This document shows, piece by piece, positions 24,198 to 32,412 of a stretch of 64,000 nt of DNA. The first letter of the stretch is position 1; each line of letters opens with the position of its first letter. A program made the translations under genes and the position numbers. The stretch lies in the NCBI GenBank assembly GCA_035473255.1, contig DATIOK010000068.1, positions 13,801 to 77,800 on the forward strand, in the 5' to 3' direction. Below the pieces are notes generated by a model, which saw only the letters and a program-made list of their open reading frames with translations, had not been told where the DNA came from and ran no database searches. The stretch is from JAICYJ01 sp035473255 (lineage in GTDB: Bacteria; Actinomycetota; Thermoleophilia; Gaiellales; JAICJC01).

Positions 24198-25580
24198 ATG
24201 AGCAAGCCAAGGCGCGTGATGGTGATCGGGCTGGACTGCGCGGCCCCCCAGATCCTGTTCGACGACATGAAGAGCGAGCTTCCGGTGCTGGGGGGACTGA
24301 TGGACCGCGGCGTGTACGGCCCGCTGGAATCGTGCGATCCGCCGATCACCGTGCCGGCCTGGTCGTGCATGACCAGCTCCAAGGATCCGGGCACGCTCGG
24401 CTTCTATGGGTTCCGCAACCGCAAGGACCACTCCTACGACGGGCTCACCTTCGCCACCGCCGAGAAGATGAAGGAAGACCGCGTCTGGGACATCCTGTCC
24501 CGCGTTGGCAAGCACGTGGTGGTGCTGGGCGTTCCCCAGACCTTTCCGCCGCGCCGCGTGAACGGCGAGATGATCAGCTGTTTTCTGGCGCCCTCGACCG
24601 ACTCGAAGTACACCTACCCCGAGGAGTTGCGCGACGAGATCAAGCAGGTGGTCGGCGAGTACATGGTGGACGTGCCCAACTTCCGCACCGACCAGAAGGA
24701 CCGGATCCTGCGAGACATCAATGAGATGACGAAGCGCCGGTTCCAGCTGGCCCGCCACCTTCGCGACTCGCGCCCCTGGGACTTCTTCATGATGGTCGAG
24801 ATGGGTACCGACCGCCTGCACCACGGGTTCTGGCGCTACTACGACCACGGCCACCCCGACTACGTGCCCGGCACCGCCTACGAGCAGGCGTTCCGCGACT
24901 ACTACCGCTACCTCGACTCCGAGATCGGCTCGCTGATCGAGGGGCTGGGATCAGACACCGCGCTGATGGTGGTCTCCGACCACGGCGCCCAGTCGATGGT
25001 CGGCGGCATCCGCGTGAACGAGTGGCTGATCCGCGAGGGCTACCTGACCCTGCGCGAGGGGGCGCCGACCGGGCCGGTCAAGCCGGACATGATCGACTGG
25101 GCACGGACGCGGGTGTGGGGCGACGGCGGCTACTACTCGCGCATCTTCCTGAACGTGCGCGGCCGTGAGCCAGAGGGCGTCATCGAGCCGTCGCAGGTGG
25201 AGCCGCTGCGCGACGAGCTGATCGCCAAGCTCGAGGCGCTGGGCGACGAGCAGGGCAACTCGATCGGCACGAAGGCGTTTCGCCCTGAGCAGCTCTACCA
25301 CACCGTCAACGGGGTGCCGCCCGACCTGATCGTCTACTTCGGCAACCTCACCTGGCGCTCGATCGGCAGCGTCGGTGACGGCGCCATCCACACCCGTGAG
25401 AACGACACCGGCCCCGACGACGCCAACCACGCGAAGTACGGCATCTACATCTTCGAAGGCCCGGGCATGCCGGCGGCGCCGCCGCAGGGCGCTCGCCTGT
25501 TCGACATCGCGCCCACGCTGCTGGAGCTGATGGGCCAGCCGGTGCCCGACGACATGCAGGGCCGGAGCCTCGCTGGATGA
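24198..25580 (+). CDS. Alkaline-phosphatase-superfamily phosphodiesterase/nucleotide pyrophosphatase-like protein
   Basis: The 460-residue protein has the metal-binding and catalytic layout of the type I phosphodiesterase/AlkP superfamily: MVIGLDCAAP (Asp about 13), the nucleophile in DPPITVPAWSCMTSSKDPG (Thr about 51), MMVEMGTDRLHHGFWRYY (about 197-214), VVSDHGAQSM (about 260-269, Asp-His pair) and the late His in GAIHTREND. No signal peptide is present, so it appears cytoplasmic, unusual for extracellular phosphatases but normal for this AP2-like subgroup. It may act on phospho-sugar or nucleotide-sugar intermediates of the adjacent polymer locus. TAGACT at 24186-24191 lies 6 nt before the ATG, suggesting its own leaderless transcript. 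It overlaps the OsmC gene by 4 nt. Confidence 0.8.
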   Translation: MSKPRRVMVIGLDCAAPQILFDDMKSELPVLGGLMDRGVYGPLESCDPPITVPAWSCMTSSKDPGTLGFYGFRNRKDHSYDGLTFATAEKMKEDRVWDILSRVGKHVVVLGVPQTFPPRRVNGEMISCFLAPSTDSKYTYPEELRDEIKQVVGEYMVDVPNFRTDQKDRILRDINEMTKRRFQLARHLRDSRPWDFFMMVEMGTDRLHHGFWRYYDHGHPDYVPGTAYEQAFRDYYRYLDSEIGSLIEGLGSDTALMVVSDHGAQSMVGGIRVNEWLIREGYLTLREGAPTGPVKPDMIDWARTRVWGDGGYYSRIFLNVRGREPEGVIEPSQVEPLRDELIAKLEALGDEQGNSIGTKAFRPEQLYHTVNGVPPDLIVYFGNLTWRSIGSVGDGAIHTRENDTGPDDANHAKYGIYIFEGPGMPAAPPQGARLFDIAPTLLELMGQPVPDDMQGRSLAG

Positions 25581-26080
25581 TTGACCTCCGCGCCGTCCAG
25601 GAGCCGCTCAAGCAGTCATACCGGGAGCACCCCGAGAGCGGCCTGATCACGCTGACCGCGCGGGGAGCCAGCGCAGACACGCCGATCGCCTGCTCGGTCG
25701 ACCTCGGCCGCGCCGTCTACGAGACGCAGGCACACACCGGCGTCGGCGGCGAGGGCACCGGTGCCTGCTCCGGCGACCTGCTGCTGGGCGCGCTGGCCGC
25801 CTGTGCGCAGATCACGTGCCAGATGGTGGCCGAGGCGATGGGCCTCGAGGTGAGCGACATCGCGGTCACCGTCGAGGGCGACCTCGACCTGCGCGGCACG
25901 CTTGGCATCGACCGCGAGGCGCCGGTCGGGTTCACCGACATCCGCGTGTCGTTTGCGATCGACGCTCCCGGCGCGACCAACGAGCAGCTGGGCGCGCTGC
26001 GGCGCAAGACCGAGCGCTACTGCGTGGTCATGCAGACGCTCACGACGGCGCCGCCGATGACGGTGGGCTGGCGGCCGTGA
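25577..26080 (+). CDS. OsmC/Ohr-family peroxiredoxin-like protein
   Basis: The 167-residue protein has both redox cysteines of the family: one in LLGALAACAQITCQMVAEA (about 75-78) and one in TERYCVVMQTL (about 150). OsmC/Ohr proteins reduce organic hydroperoxides using these two cysteines and lipoylated or small-thiol reductants. Glu/Arg positions could not be compared without alignment. It overlaps the phosphatase-fold gene upstream and the CMD-like gene downstream by 4 nt each. The pairing with a CMD-type protein suggests a peroxide detoxification pair, as with Ohr/AhpD. Confidence 0.82.
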   Translation: MIDLRAVQEPLKQSYREHPESGLITLTARGASADTPIACSVDLGRAVYETQAHTGVGGEGTGACSGDLLLGALAACAQITCQMVAEAMGLEVSDIAVTVEGDLDLRGTLGIDREAPVGFTDIRVSFAIDAPGATNEQLGALRRKTERYCVVMQTLTTAPPMTVGWRP

Positions 26081-26577
26081 CACCGAACTTCGACCGGGCC
26101 TTCGACCAGCGGCCAGAGGTGCAGGCGGCATGGCTGGCGCTGAACACGTCCATCAAGGAGTCGATGGACCTGCGCCGCTACGAGTTGGCCACGCTCGCCG
26201 CCGCCCAGCGGCTGCGCTCGAGCTACTGCTGCCTGGCCCACGGCAAGGTGCTGATCGACAGCTTCGGTGAGCCGGTGCGCGAGATCGCGCTCGACCGCCG
26301 CGGGGCCGGTCTGGACGAGGTGGACGTCGCCGTCATGGACCTGGCCGAGCAGGTGGTGGACGACGCGACCTCGATCGGCGACAAACAGCTGACACGGCTG
26401 CGCGAGCTGGGCCTGCCGGAGCAGGAGATCAGGGGCGTCGTCCTGGCCGCGGCCGCTCGCTGCTTCTTCTCGAAGACGCTTGACGCGCTCAACATCCGGG
26501 CCGATGCGAGCTACCGCGAGCTCGACCCGGCACTGCTCGAGGCCCTGGTGGTGGGCCGGCCGATCTCCGAAGCCTGA
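26077..26577 (+). CDS. Carboxymuconolactone decarboxylase/AhpD-like protein
   Basis: The 166-residue all-helical protein contains YELATLAAAQRLRSSYCCLAHG (split at about 28-49), where Glu, the Cys pair and the His mark the AhpD-like peroxidase group; canonical members have CxxC, while here the two cysteines are adjacent (YCCLAH), followed by His three residues later. AhpD proteins recycle peroxidatic enzymes. The GTG start overlaps the OsmC stop (GTGA), so it may reduce the OsmC partner. Since the Cys pair is not the standard CxxC, redox function is likely but not certain. Confidence 0.72.
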   Translation: MTPNFDRAFDQRPEVQAAWLALNTSIKESMDLRRYELATLAAAQRLRSSYCCLAHGKVLIDSFGEPVREIALDRRGAGLDEVDVAVMDLAEQVVDDATSIGDKQLTRLRELGLPEQEIRGVVLAAAARCFFSKTLDALNIRADASYRELDPALLEALVVGRPISEA

Positions 26578-26618
26578 CCGCCGCTGGTCGCGGCCACACA
26601 GGGCGGTACCATTGCCCC

Positions 26619-28265
26619 ATGGAGACGCAGCCTTCGCGGCGCACGCAGATCGCCCGCGTTCGTGAGATCGCGCAGGTGGCCGCCCGGCACGGCTTCGGGT
26701 ATGCGTTCGAGCGGCGGCCGCGGGGCGCGCAGGAGCCCGAGATGTCGCTGGAGGCGCGTGGCCGGCACCTGCGCGAGATGCTCGACGAGCTAGGCCCGAC
26801 CTTCGTCAAGTTCGGCCAGCTGCTCTCGATCCGCCCGGACCTGATGCCGCCCGAGATCATCAGCGAGCTGCGCCTGCTGCAGGACTCGGTCTCGCCCTTC
26901 TCCTACGAGGAGGTGCAGCAGGTGATCCGCCAGGAGCTGAACGGCGAGATCGGCGACCTGTTCGCCTCCTTCGACCCGGTGCCGGTGGCCGCCGCCTCGA
27001 TCGGGCAGGTGCACCTGGCCGAGCTGCACACCGGCCGCTCGGTGGCGGTGAAGGTGCAGCGTCCCAACGCGCGGCGCCAGATCGAGGCCGACATCGCGCT
27101 GCTGCGCCAGGTCGGCAAGATCGTGAAGAGCCGCGTCGAGCGTCTCGAATTCGTGGACACGGTGGAGCTGGTGGACGAGTTCGCGCGGTCGATCACGCGC
27201 GAGCTCGACTACCGGATCGAGGCCCGGAACGCCGAGGTGTTCCGGCGCATGTTCGCCGAGTCGACCACCGTTCTGATCCCCAAGGTGTACTGGACATTCT
27301 CCAGCGAGCGGGTACTGACGCTTGAGCGGATCGAGGGCACGACGCTCAGCGACACCGACCTATCGGCGCTCGATCCGGCCGAGCGCCGCCGGCTGGCCTA
27401 CCTGATGGCGGAGGTGTGGCTGGAGATGGTGTTCCGCTACGGCACCTTCCACGCCGACCCGCATCCGGCAAACCTGTTCGTGATGGAGGACGGCAGGCTG
27501 GGGATCGTCGACTTCGGCATCACCGGCGCGCTCTCGCCCACCGACATGCGCCGCCTCACGCGGCTGCTGGTGGACGCCGTCAACGAGAACATCGACCAGC
27601 TGCCGCGGCGGCTGCGCGACCTCGGGGTGCGGTTCAACACTGCGCAGGAGGAGGAGTTCCGGCTGGAGCTGCGCGAGGTCTATTACCGCTATCACGGCGC
27701 CGCGCTTGGCGAGATCGACCCGATCGAGGTCGTGCGCGAGGCCTTCTCGCTGATCGCCCGCATGCACCTGCGCCTGCCCACCCGCTTCGCGCTGCTGGAC
27801 AAGACGCTGGCCACGCTGGGCTCGGTGGGCGCCGAGCTGTACCCGGAGTTCAACGTGTTCGAGGTGGCCGAGCCCTATGCCGACGAGCTGATGGCGCAGC
27901 AGCTGTCACCCTCAGCCCTGCTCGATCGCGGCCGGGAGGAGCTGATGAGCTACGGCGGCCTGCTGATGGAGCTGCCCTACCAGGTGCACGACACGCTCGA
28001 GCAGTTCCGCGACGGCGAGGTGGAGGTGCAGTTCCGCCACCGCGGGCTCGACCAGCTCACGTCCAAGGCCGACGTCGTTGCCAACCGGCTGGTGATCGCG
28101 ATCGTGATGGCCGGGACGATGGTGGGCTCCGCGCTGCTCGGAATCGCGGCCGACGGCGGCCCGCACGTCTGGGGCGTGCACATCCTGACCTGGTTCGGCT
28201 ACCTGGTCGCGAGCGGCCTGGGGCTGGTGCTGGTGTGGTCGATCCTGCGCAGCGGCAGGATCTGA
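26619..28265 (+). CDS. UbiB/ABC1/AarF-family atypical kinase
   Basis: The 548-residue protein carries the UbiB family marks: KxGQ motif FVKFGQLLSIRPDLMPPE (about 63-80), the A-rich loop AAASIGQVHLAEL (about 126-138), Lys in VAVKVQRPNARRQIEADI (about 145-160), GTFHADPHPANLFV (about 281-294) and IVDFGITG (about 301-308). Two hydrophobic helices at the C-terminus (VIAIVMAGTMVGSALLGIA and WFGYLVASGLGLVLVWSIL) anchor it to the membrane. Family members are ATPases or kinases that support quinone or lipid pathways. In actinobacteria the quinone would be menaquinone and the target is unknown. TACCAT at 26607-26612 lies 6 nt before the ATG, fitting a leaderless message. Confidence 0.9.
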   Translation: METQPSRRTQIARVREIAQVAARHGFGYAFERRPRGAQEPEMSLEARGRHLREMLDELGPTFVKFGQLLSIRPDLMPPEIISELRLLQDSVSPFSYEEVQQVIRQELNGEIGDLFASFDPVPVAAASIGQVHLAELHTGRSVAVKVQRPNARRQIEADIALLRQVGKIVKSRVERLEFVDTVELVDEFARSITRELDYRIEARNAEVFRRMFAESTTVLIPKVYWTFSSERVLTLERIEGTTLSDTDLSALDPAERRRLAYLMAEVWLEMVFRYGTFHADPHPANLFVMEDGRLGIVDFGITGALSPTDMRRLTRLLVDAVNENIDQLPRRLRDLGVRFNTAQEEEFRLELREVYYRYHGAALGEIDPIEVVREAFSLIARMHLRLPTRFALLDKTLATLGSVGAELYPEFNVFEVAEPYADELMAQQLSPSALLDRGREELMSYGGLLMELPYQVHDTLEQFRDGEVEVQFRHRGLDQLTSKADVVANRLVIAIVMAGTMVGSALLGIAADGGPHVWGVHILTWFGYLVASGLGLVLVWSILRSGRI

Positions 28266-28276
28266 CCGGCGATTCC

Positions 28277-29905
28277 TCAGGTCGGGTCGAGCCCGCCCTC
28301 GCGCACGCCGCCGTCGCGCACCTCCCAGACCCGATCGCACCCGATCGAGTGGATGAACTCGCGGTCGTGGGAGACGGTCAGGATGGTGCCGCGGAAACCC
28401 TTCAAGGCCCGCTCGACGACGTCGATCGAGTCGAAGTCGAGGTGGTTGGTGGGCTCGTCCAGCAGCAGCAGCTCTGCGCCGCCCATCACCAGCATCGCGA
28501 TCAGGAGGCGTGACCGCTCGCCGGCGCTGAGCCCGGCCATGGGGCGGAACAGCTGCTCCTGCGTGAACAGGAACCAGCCCAGCACCGCCCGCGCCTCGTG
28601 CTCGTGACCTGGGACGCCCCGGCGGTAGTGGTCGAGCACCGTGCGCCCGAGCGGCAGATGGTCGTGGGTCTGGGGAAGCACGCCCACGCGCGCCTGGCGC
28701 AGCACCGAGCCGGACAGCGGCTCCAGGTCTCCCGCGATCACCCGGAACAGCGTGGACTTGCCCGAGCCGTTTCGGCCTGTCAGCGCGATCCGGTCGCGGC
28801 CCTTGACGACGAGGTCGAGCCCTGAGAGCACAGCCACCCCGTCGTATCCCGCGGTGACCTCCTCCAGCGCCGCCAGCCGGCGGCCGGGCTGGGACGTGCC
28901 GGCCAGGGTGAAGGAGAACGAGGCCGCCTGCTCGGGCCGCTCGATCCAGTCGGTGGCGGCTATCTGACGCTCCAGCATGCCCTCGCGGGCCTTGGCCTTC
29001 TTCGCCACCTTCTTGGCGTAGCGCTTGAGCTGGTCGCTGCCCATGCCGCGTGCGGTCGATTCGGTGGCGGCCGCCTGGCTGCGGGTGCGGGCGATGTCTG
29101 ACTCCAGCCGCTTGCGGTAGCGCTCCTGGGCGCGGTGCTCCTCCTGGCGCCGTTCGAACAGCCGCTGCTTCTCGGCGCGGAACGCCGTATAGCCGCCCTC
29201 GTAGACGGCCAGTGCGCGTGTCACCGGATCCAGCTCGAGGATGCGCGAGACGGTCTCGTCGAGGAAGCGGCGGTCGTGGGTCACCACCAGCACGGCGCCG
29301 GGGAAGCTCGACAGGTACCGCTCCAGCCAGCGGATACCATCCAGGTCGAGGTGGTTGGTGGGCTCGTCCAGCAGCAGGACGGTGGGGCGGGACAACAGCA
29401 CCCCGGCCAGCATCACGCGGGCGGCCTGCCCGCCCGACAGCTCGCGGAAGCGCGCATTGTCTGACAGGCCGGTGATGCCGATGTGGCGGCGCACCTGGTC
29501 GATCGTGTCGCGGAAGCGCCATCCGTCCAGCACCTCGTAGCGGTGCTGGAGCGCTCCGTACGCGGCCACCACAGCCTCGTCGCCCGTCGCCATCGCGGCC
29601 TCCAGCGCCCGCATCTCGCGGTCGACGGCGTAGACCTCGCCGGCCGACCGGCGCAGGTGCTCGCCCAGCGTCAGATCCGGATCGGGAGGCTGCTGTTCGA
29701 GGTAGGAGACGCGGTCTGAGTCGCCGACGCTGACGATGCCGGCGTCGGGCTTGGCCCGGCCCGCGAGCAGGCGCAGCAGCGTCGACTTGCCGACGCCGTT
29801 GGGTCCGACCAGACCTACCCGGTCGCCGTCAGCGAGGACGAAGGAGACGTCGTCGAAGAGAGGTTCGGCGTCGTGCGCCGCCCGCAGAGCGTCTGCTTTC
29901 AACAC
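28277..29905 (-). CDS. ABC-F family ATPase (ribosome-associated)
   Basis: The 542-residue protein has two ABC domains on one chain and no membrane segments, as in ABC-F translation factors and antibiotic-resistance proteins. Walker A motifs are GPNGVGKST (about 34-42) and GRNGSGKST (about 366-374), signatures LSGGQAARV and LSAGERSRL, and both Walker B motifs end in DEPTNHLD. Between them lies a charged, helical linker (about 230-310) with several Arg/Lys and Glu clusters that would reach the ribosome. Start GTG at 29905 is preceded by AGAGAGG 11 nt upstream and a TATGCT -10 at 29930-29935, so it is leadered, unlike its divergent neighbour recJ. Confidence 0.88.
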   Translation of the reverse strand: MLKADALRAAHDAEPLFDDVSFVLADGDRVGLVGPNGVGKSTLLRLLAGRAKPDAGIVSVGDSDRVSYLEQQPPDPDLTLGEHLRRSAGEVYAVDREMRALEAAMATGDEAVVAAYGALQHRYEVLDGWRFRDTIDQVRRHIGITGLSDNARFRELSGGQAARVMLAGVLLSRPTVLLLDEPTNHLDLDGIRWLERYLSSFPGAVLVVTHDRRFLDETVSRILELDPVTRALAVYEGGYTAFRAEKQRLFERRQEEHRAQERYRKRLESDIARTRSQAAATESTARGMGSDQLKRYAKKVAKKAKAREGMLERQIAATDWIERPEQAASFSFTLAGTSQPGRRLAALEEVTAGYDGVAVLSGLDLVVKGRDRIALTGRNGSGKSTLFRVIAGDLEPLSGSVLRQARVGVLPQTHDHLPLGRTVLDHYRRGVPGHEHEARAVLGWFLFTQEQLFRPMAGLSAGERSRLLIAMLVMGGAELLLLDEPTNHLDFDSIDVVERALKGFRGTILTVSHDREFIHSIGCDRVWEVRDGGVREGGLDPT

Positions 29906-29929
29906 GGACCGTCATACCTCTCTGTGCCC

Positions 29930-29980
29930 AGCATAGCGGGTGCCGGAGGCCGCGTCGCTGTCCGACCCGCTTCCTAGCAT
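29930..29980. promoter_or_regulatory. Divergent promoters of the ABC-F gene and recJ
   Basis: On the minus strand TATGCT (29935-29930) is a -10 for the ABC-F gene, giving a short leader with AGAGAGG. On the plus strand TAGCAT (29975-29980) ends 7 nt before the GTG of recJ and predicts a leaderless start. The two boxes are about 40 bp apart, so both promoters share their upstream DNA. Confidence 0.5.
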
Positions 29981-29987
29981 GAGAGCT

Positions 29988-32357
29988 GTGGATGAACGCG
30001 CTCCCCGATGGTTGATCGATCCCTGCTCGGAGCCGGCCGCCCTGGATCTGGCCGGGCAGCTGGGCGTCAGCCGCACCATGGCCGAGGTGCTGCTGCGCCG
30101 CGGCCACGGCGATGCCGCCTCCGCCCGCGCCTTCCTCGAGGCGGACGGCCCGCGTCACGACCCGCTGCTGCTGGGTGACATGAGCGCTGGCTGCGACCGC
30201 ATCCTGGCCGCGATCGAGGGCGGCGAGCGGATCTGCGTGCACGGCGACTACGACGCCGACGGCATCTGCGCGACGGCGCTGGCCGTCCTGGTGCTGCGAT
30301 CGCTGGGCGCCGAGGTCGGCTGGCACCTGCCCAGCCGCTTCGAAGAGGGCTACGGCGTCGGCGCCCAGGCGCTGGAGCGGTTGGCCGGCGAGGGCGTGAA
30401 GCTGGTCGTCACGGTCGACTGCGGCATCACGGCCACCGCCGAGGTGGCGAGAGCCCGCGAGCTCGGCATGGACGTGATCGTGACCGACCACCATCGCCCG
30501 GCCGAGCAGCTGCCCGACTGCCTGCGGGTCTGCACCCGGCCGTCGGACTATCCGTTCCCGGAGCTGTGCGGCACCGGCGTGGTGCTGAAGCTGGCCGAGG
30601 CGCTGTACGCGCGCAGCGGACGGGAGCGCGACCAGCTCGACCAGCACCTCGACCTGGTGGCGCTGGCCACCGTCGCCGACGTGGTGCCGCTGCTCGACGA
30701 GAATCGTGGGCTGGTCAGGGCCGGCCTGCGCCGCATGGCGCGCACGGCCAAGCCGGGGCTGCGTGCGCTGATGGCGGCCGCCCGCATCGACCGGACACGC
30801 GTCGCGGCCGGTGATCTCGGCTTCCGGCTCGGCCCTCGCATCAACGCGGCCGGGCGGCTGGGACACCCCGGCGTCGCGCTTGACCTGCTGCTGACCGATG
30901 ACGACGATCGTGCCCGCGAGCTGGCCGCGAAGCTCGAGAGCCTGAACCGCCGCCGCCAGTCGGTCGAGGAGGAGATCCTGGAGCTGGCCGCAGAGCAGGT
31001 GGAGGCCCGCGACGCCGCATGGCGCGAGCGGCGTGCCTACGTGCTGGCGTCGCCCGATTGGCACGAGGGCGTGATCGGGATCGTGGCGTCGCGCCTGGTC
31101 GAGCGCTACGGCCGGCCGGTGGTGCTGATCGCGATCGGCGAGGAGGGCGCCAAGGGGTCGGGGCGCAGCATCCCCGCCTACGACCTGCACGCCGGGCTGA
31201 GCGCCTGTGCCGGGGAGCTGGAGAAGTTCGGCGGCCATCGCGCCGCCGCCGGCCTGTCGATCGACCCGCTCCGCATCGAACGGTTCGCCGAGCTGCTGGC
31301 GGAGCATGCCGCTGCGGCTCTGGACGGGCAGGACCTGGGCCGGGCCGTGCACGTCGACGCCGTGGTGGCTCCTTCCGAGCTGTCACTGGAGCTGGCCGAT
31401 GAGTTGGCCCGCCTCGAACCCTGCGGGCTGGGAAACCCGGGCGTGATGCTGCTGGCACCGGCCACGACGCTGACCTCGGTAGAGACGATGAGCGAGGGCA
31501 AGCATGTCCGCATGGCGGTCGAGCTGGGCGGCTTCCACTGCCGCGCGGTCGGGTTCGGGATGGGACGTGACGCGCCCGTGCTGCGCCAGTCGGGACGCCA
31601 CGACGTGGCCTTCCGGCTCCAGCGCAACCAGTGGAACGGCACCGTCACCCCGCAGATGCTCGTGCGTGCGGTGCGCACGCTGGACGCGCAGGCGCCCGCG
31701 GCCGACCCCAGGCCGTCGCTCGCCGGCCGCTCAGGCTGCCTGGTCGACGCGCGCGGCCAGGGCACGCAGATCGCGACCATCGCGCGCCTGCTGGCCGGCG
31801 GCGACGACGTGCTGGTGGTGGTCGCCGAGCGCGCCCGCCGCCAGGCGATGCTGACCGGCGTGCTGCACCCGGCGCGATTCGGCGCGGCCGGCATCGCGCT
31901 GGCCGAGTGGGACGAGCTGCCCGGAGCAGCGGACGGGTTCGGCGCGCTGGTGCTGCTCGATCCGCCCCAGGACGAGCGGCTGCTGCCGCTGGTCGGCGAG
32001 CTGGCCGAGCGCGCGGCGGTGCACGTCGTCTGGGGCGGGGCCGAGATCGCCTTTGCACGGTCGGTGGCCGCGGAGCGCGAGCCGCTGCGGCCGGCCCTGG
32101 CCGCGGTCTGGCGAGCGGCCCGCGACGGCGTCACCCCGCTGCTGCCGGCCCGCACCGTCGCCGCCTGCCTGCGGGTGCTGGAGGAGCTGGGTCTCGATCC
32201 GTCCGCACCCCCGGCGGACCGGGTCGACCTCGAAGCCTCCGCCAGCTTCCGGGCGGCGCAGGCGCGCCTGCGCGAGTCGCTGGAGTTCCTCGGCCGGCTG
32301 GAAAGCGGCGGGCTGACGCTGGACGTTGTGCCGGAGCCGGTGGCCGCCGCTGTCTGA
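29988..32357 (+). CDS. recJ: Single-stranded-DNA-specific exonuclease RecJ
   Basis: RecJ degrades single-stranded DNA 5' to 3' in RecF-type recombination and mismatch repair. From the GTG at 29988 the protein has 789 residues. The DHH domain shows HGDYDADGICATALAVLVL (about 85-103, motif I), a central VDCGITATAEV, DVIVTDHHRPAEQLP (motif III) and LVALATVADVVPLLDENR (motif IV). DHHA1 follows, with LGPRINAAGRLGHP, GVIGIVASRLVERYG and KFGGHRAAAGLSI, then an OB-type domain and a long C-terminal extension of about 190 residues (from about 600) found in a subset of RecJ proteins. Choice of 29988 rests on the -10 spacing; the frame is open to a GTG at 29940. Confidence 0.92.
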   Translation: MDERAPRWLIDPCSEPAALDLAGQLGVSRTMAEVLLRRGHGDAASARAFLEADGPRHDPLLLGDMSAGCDRILAAIEGGERICVHGDYDADGICATALAVLVLRSLGAEVGWHLPSRFEEGYGVGAQALERLAGEGVKLVVTVDCGITATAEVARARELGMDVIVTDHHRPAEQLPDCLRVCTRPSDYPFPELCGTGVVLKLAEALYARSGRERDQLDQHLDLVALATVADVVPLLDENRGLVRAGLRRMARTAKPGLRALMAAARIDRTRVAAGDLGFRLGPRINAAGRLGHPGVALDLLLTDDDDRARELAAKLESLNRRRQSVEEEILELAAEQVEARDAAWRERRAYVLASPDWHEGVIGIVASRLVERYGRPVVLIAIGEEGAKGSGRSIPAYDLHAGLSACAGELEKFGGHRAAAGLSIDPLRIERFAELLAEHAAAALDGQDLGRAVHVDAVVAPSELSLELADELARLEPCGLGNPGVMLLAPATTLTSVETMSEGKHVRMAVELGGFHCRAVGFGMGRDAPVLRQSGRHDVAFRLQRNQWNGTVTPQMLVRAVRTLDAQAPAADPRPSLAGRSGCLVDARGQGTQIATIARLLAGGDDVLVVVAERARRQAMLTGVLHPARFGAAGIALAEWDELPGAADGFGALVLLDPPQDERLLPLVGELAERAAVHVVWGGAEIAFARSVAAEREPLRPALAAVWRAARDGVTPLLPARTVAACLRVLEELGLDPSAPPADRVDLEASASFRAAQARLRESLEFLGRLESGGLTLDVVPEPVAAAV

Positions 32358-32412
32358 TCCGCAGATTGGTCCTGCCATGGGCGCCGGGGGGTCCGTTCAC
32401 TACACTGTGTAC

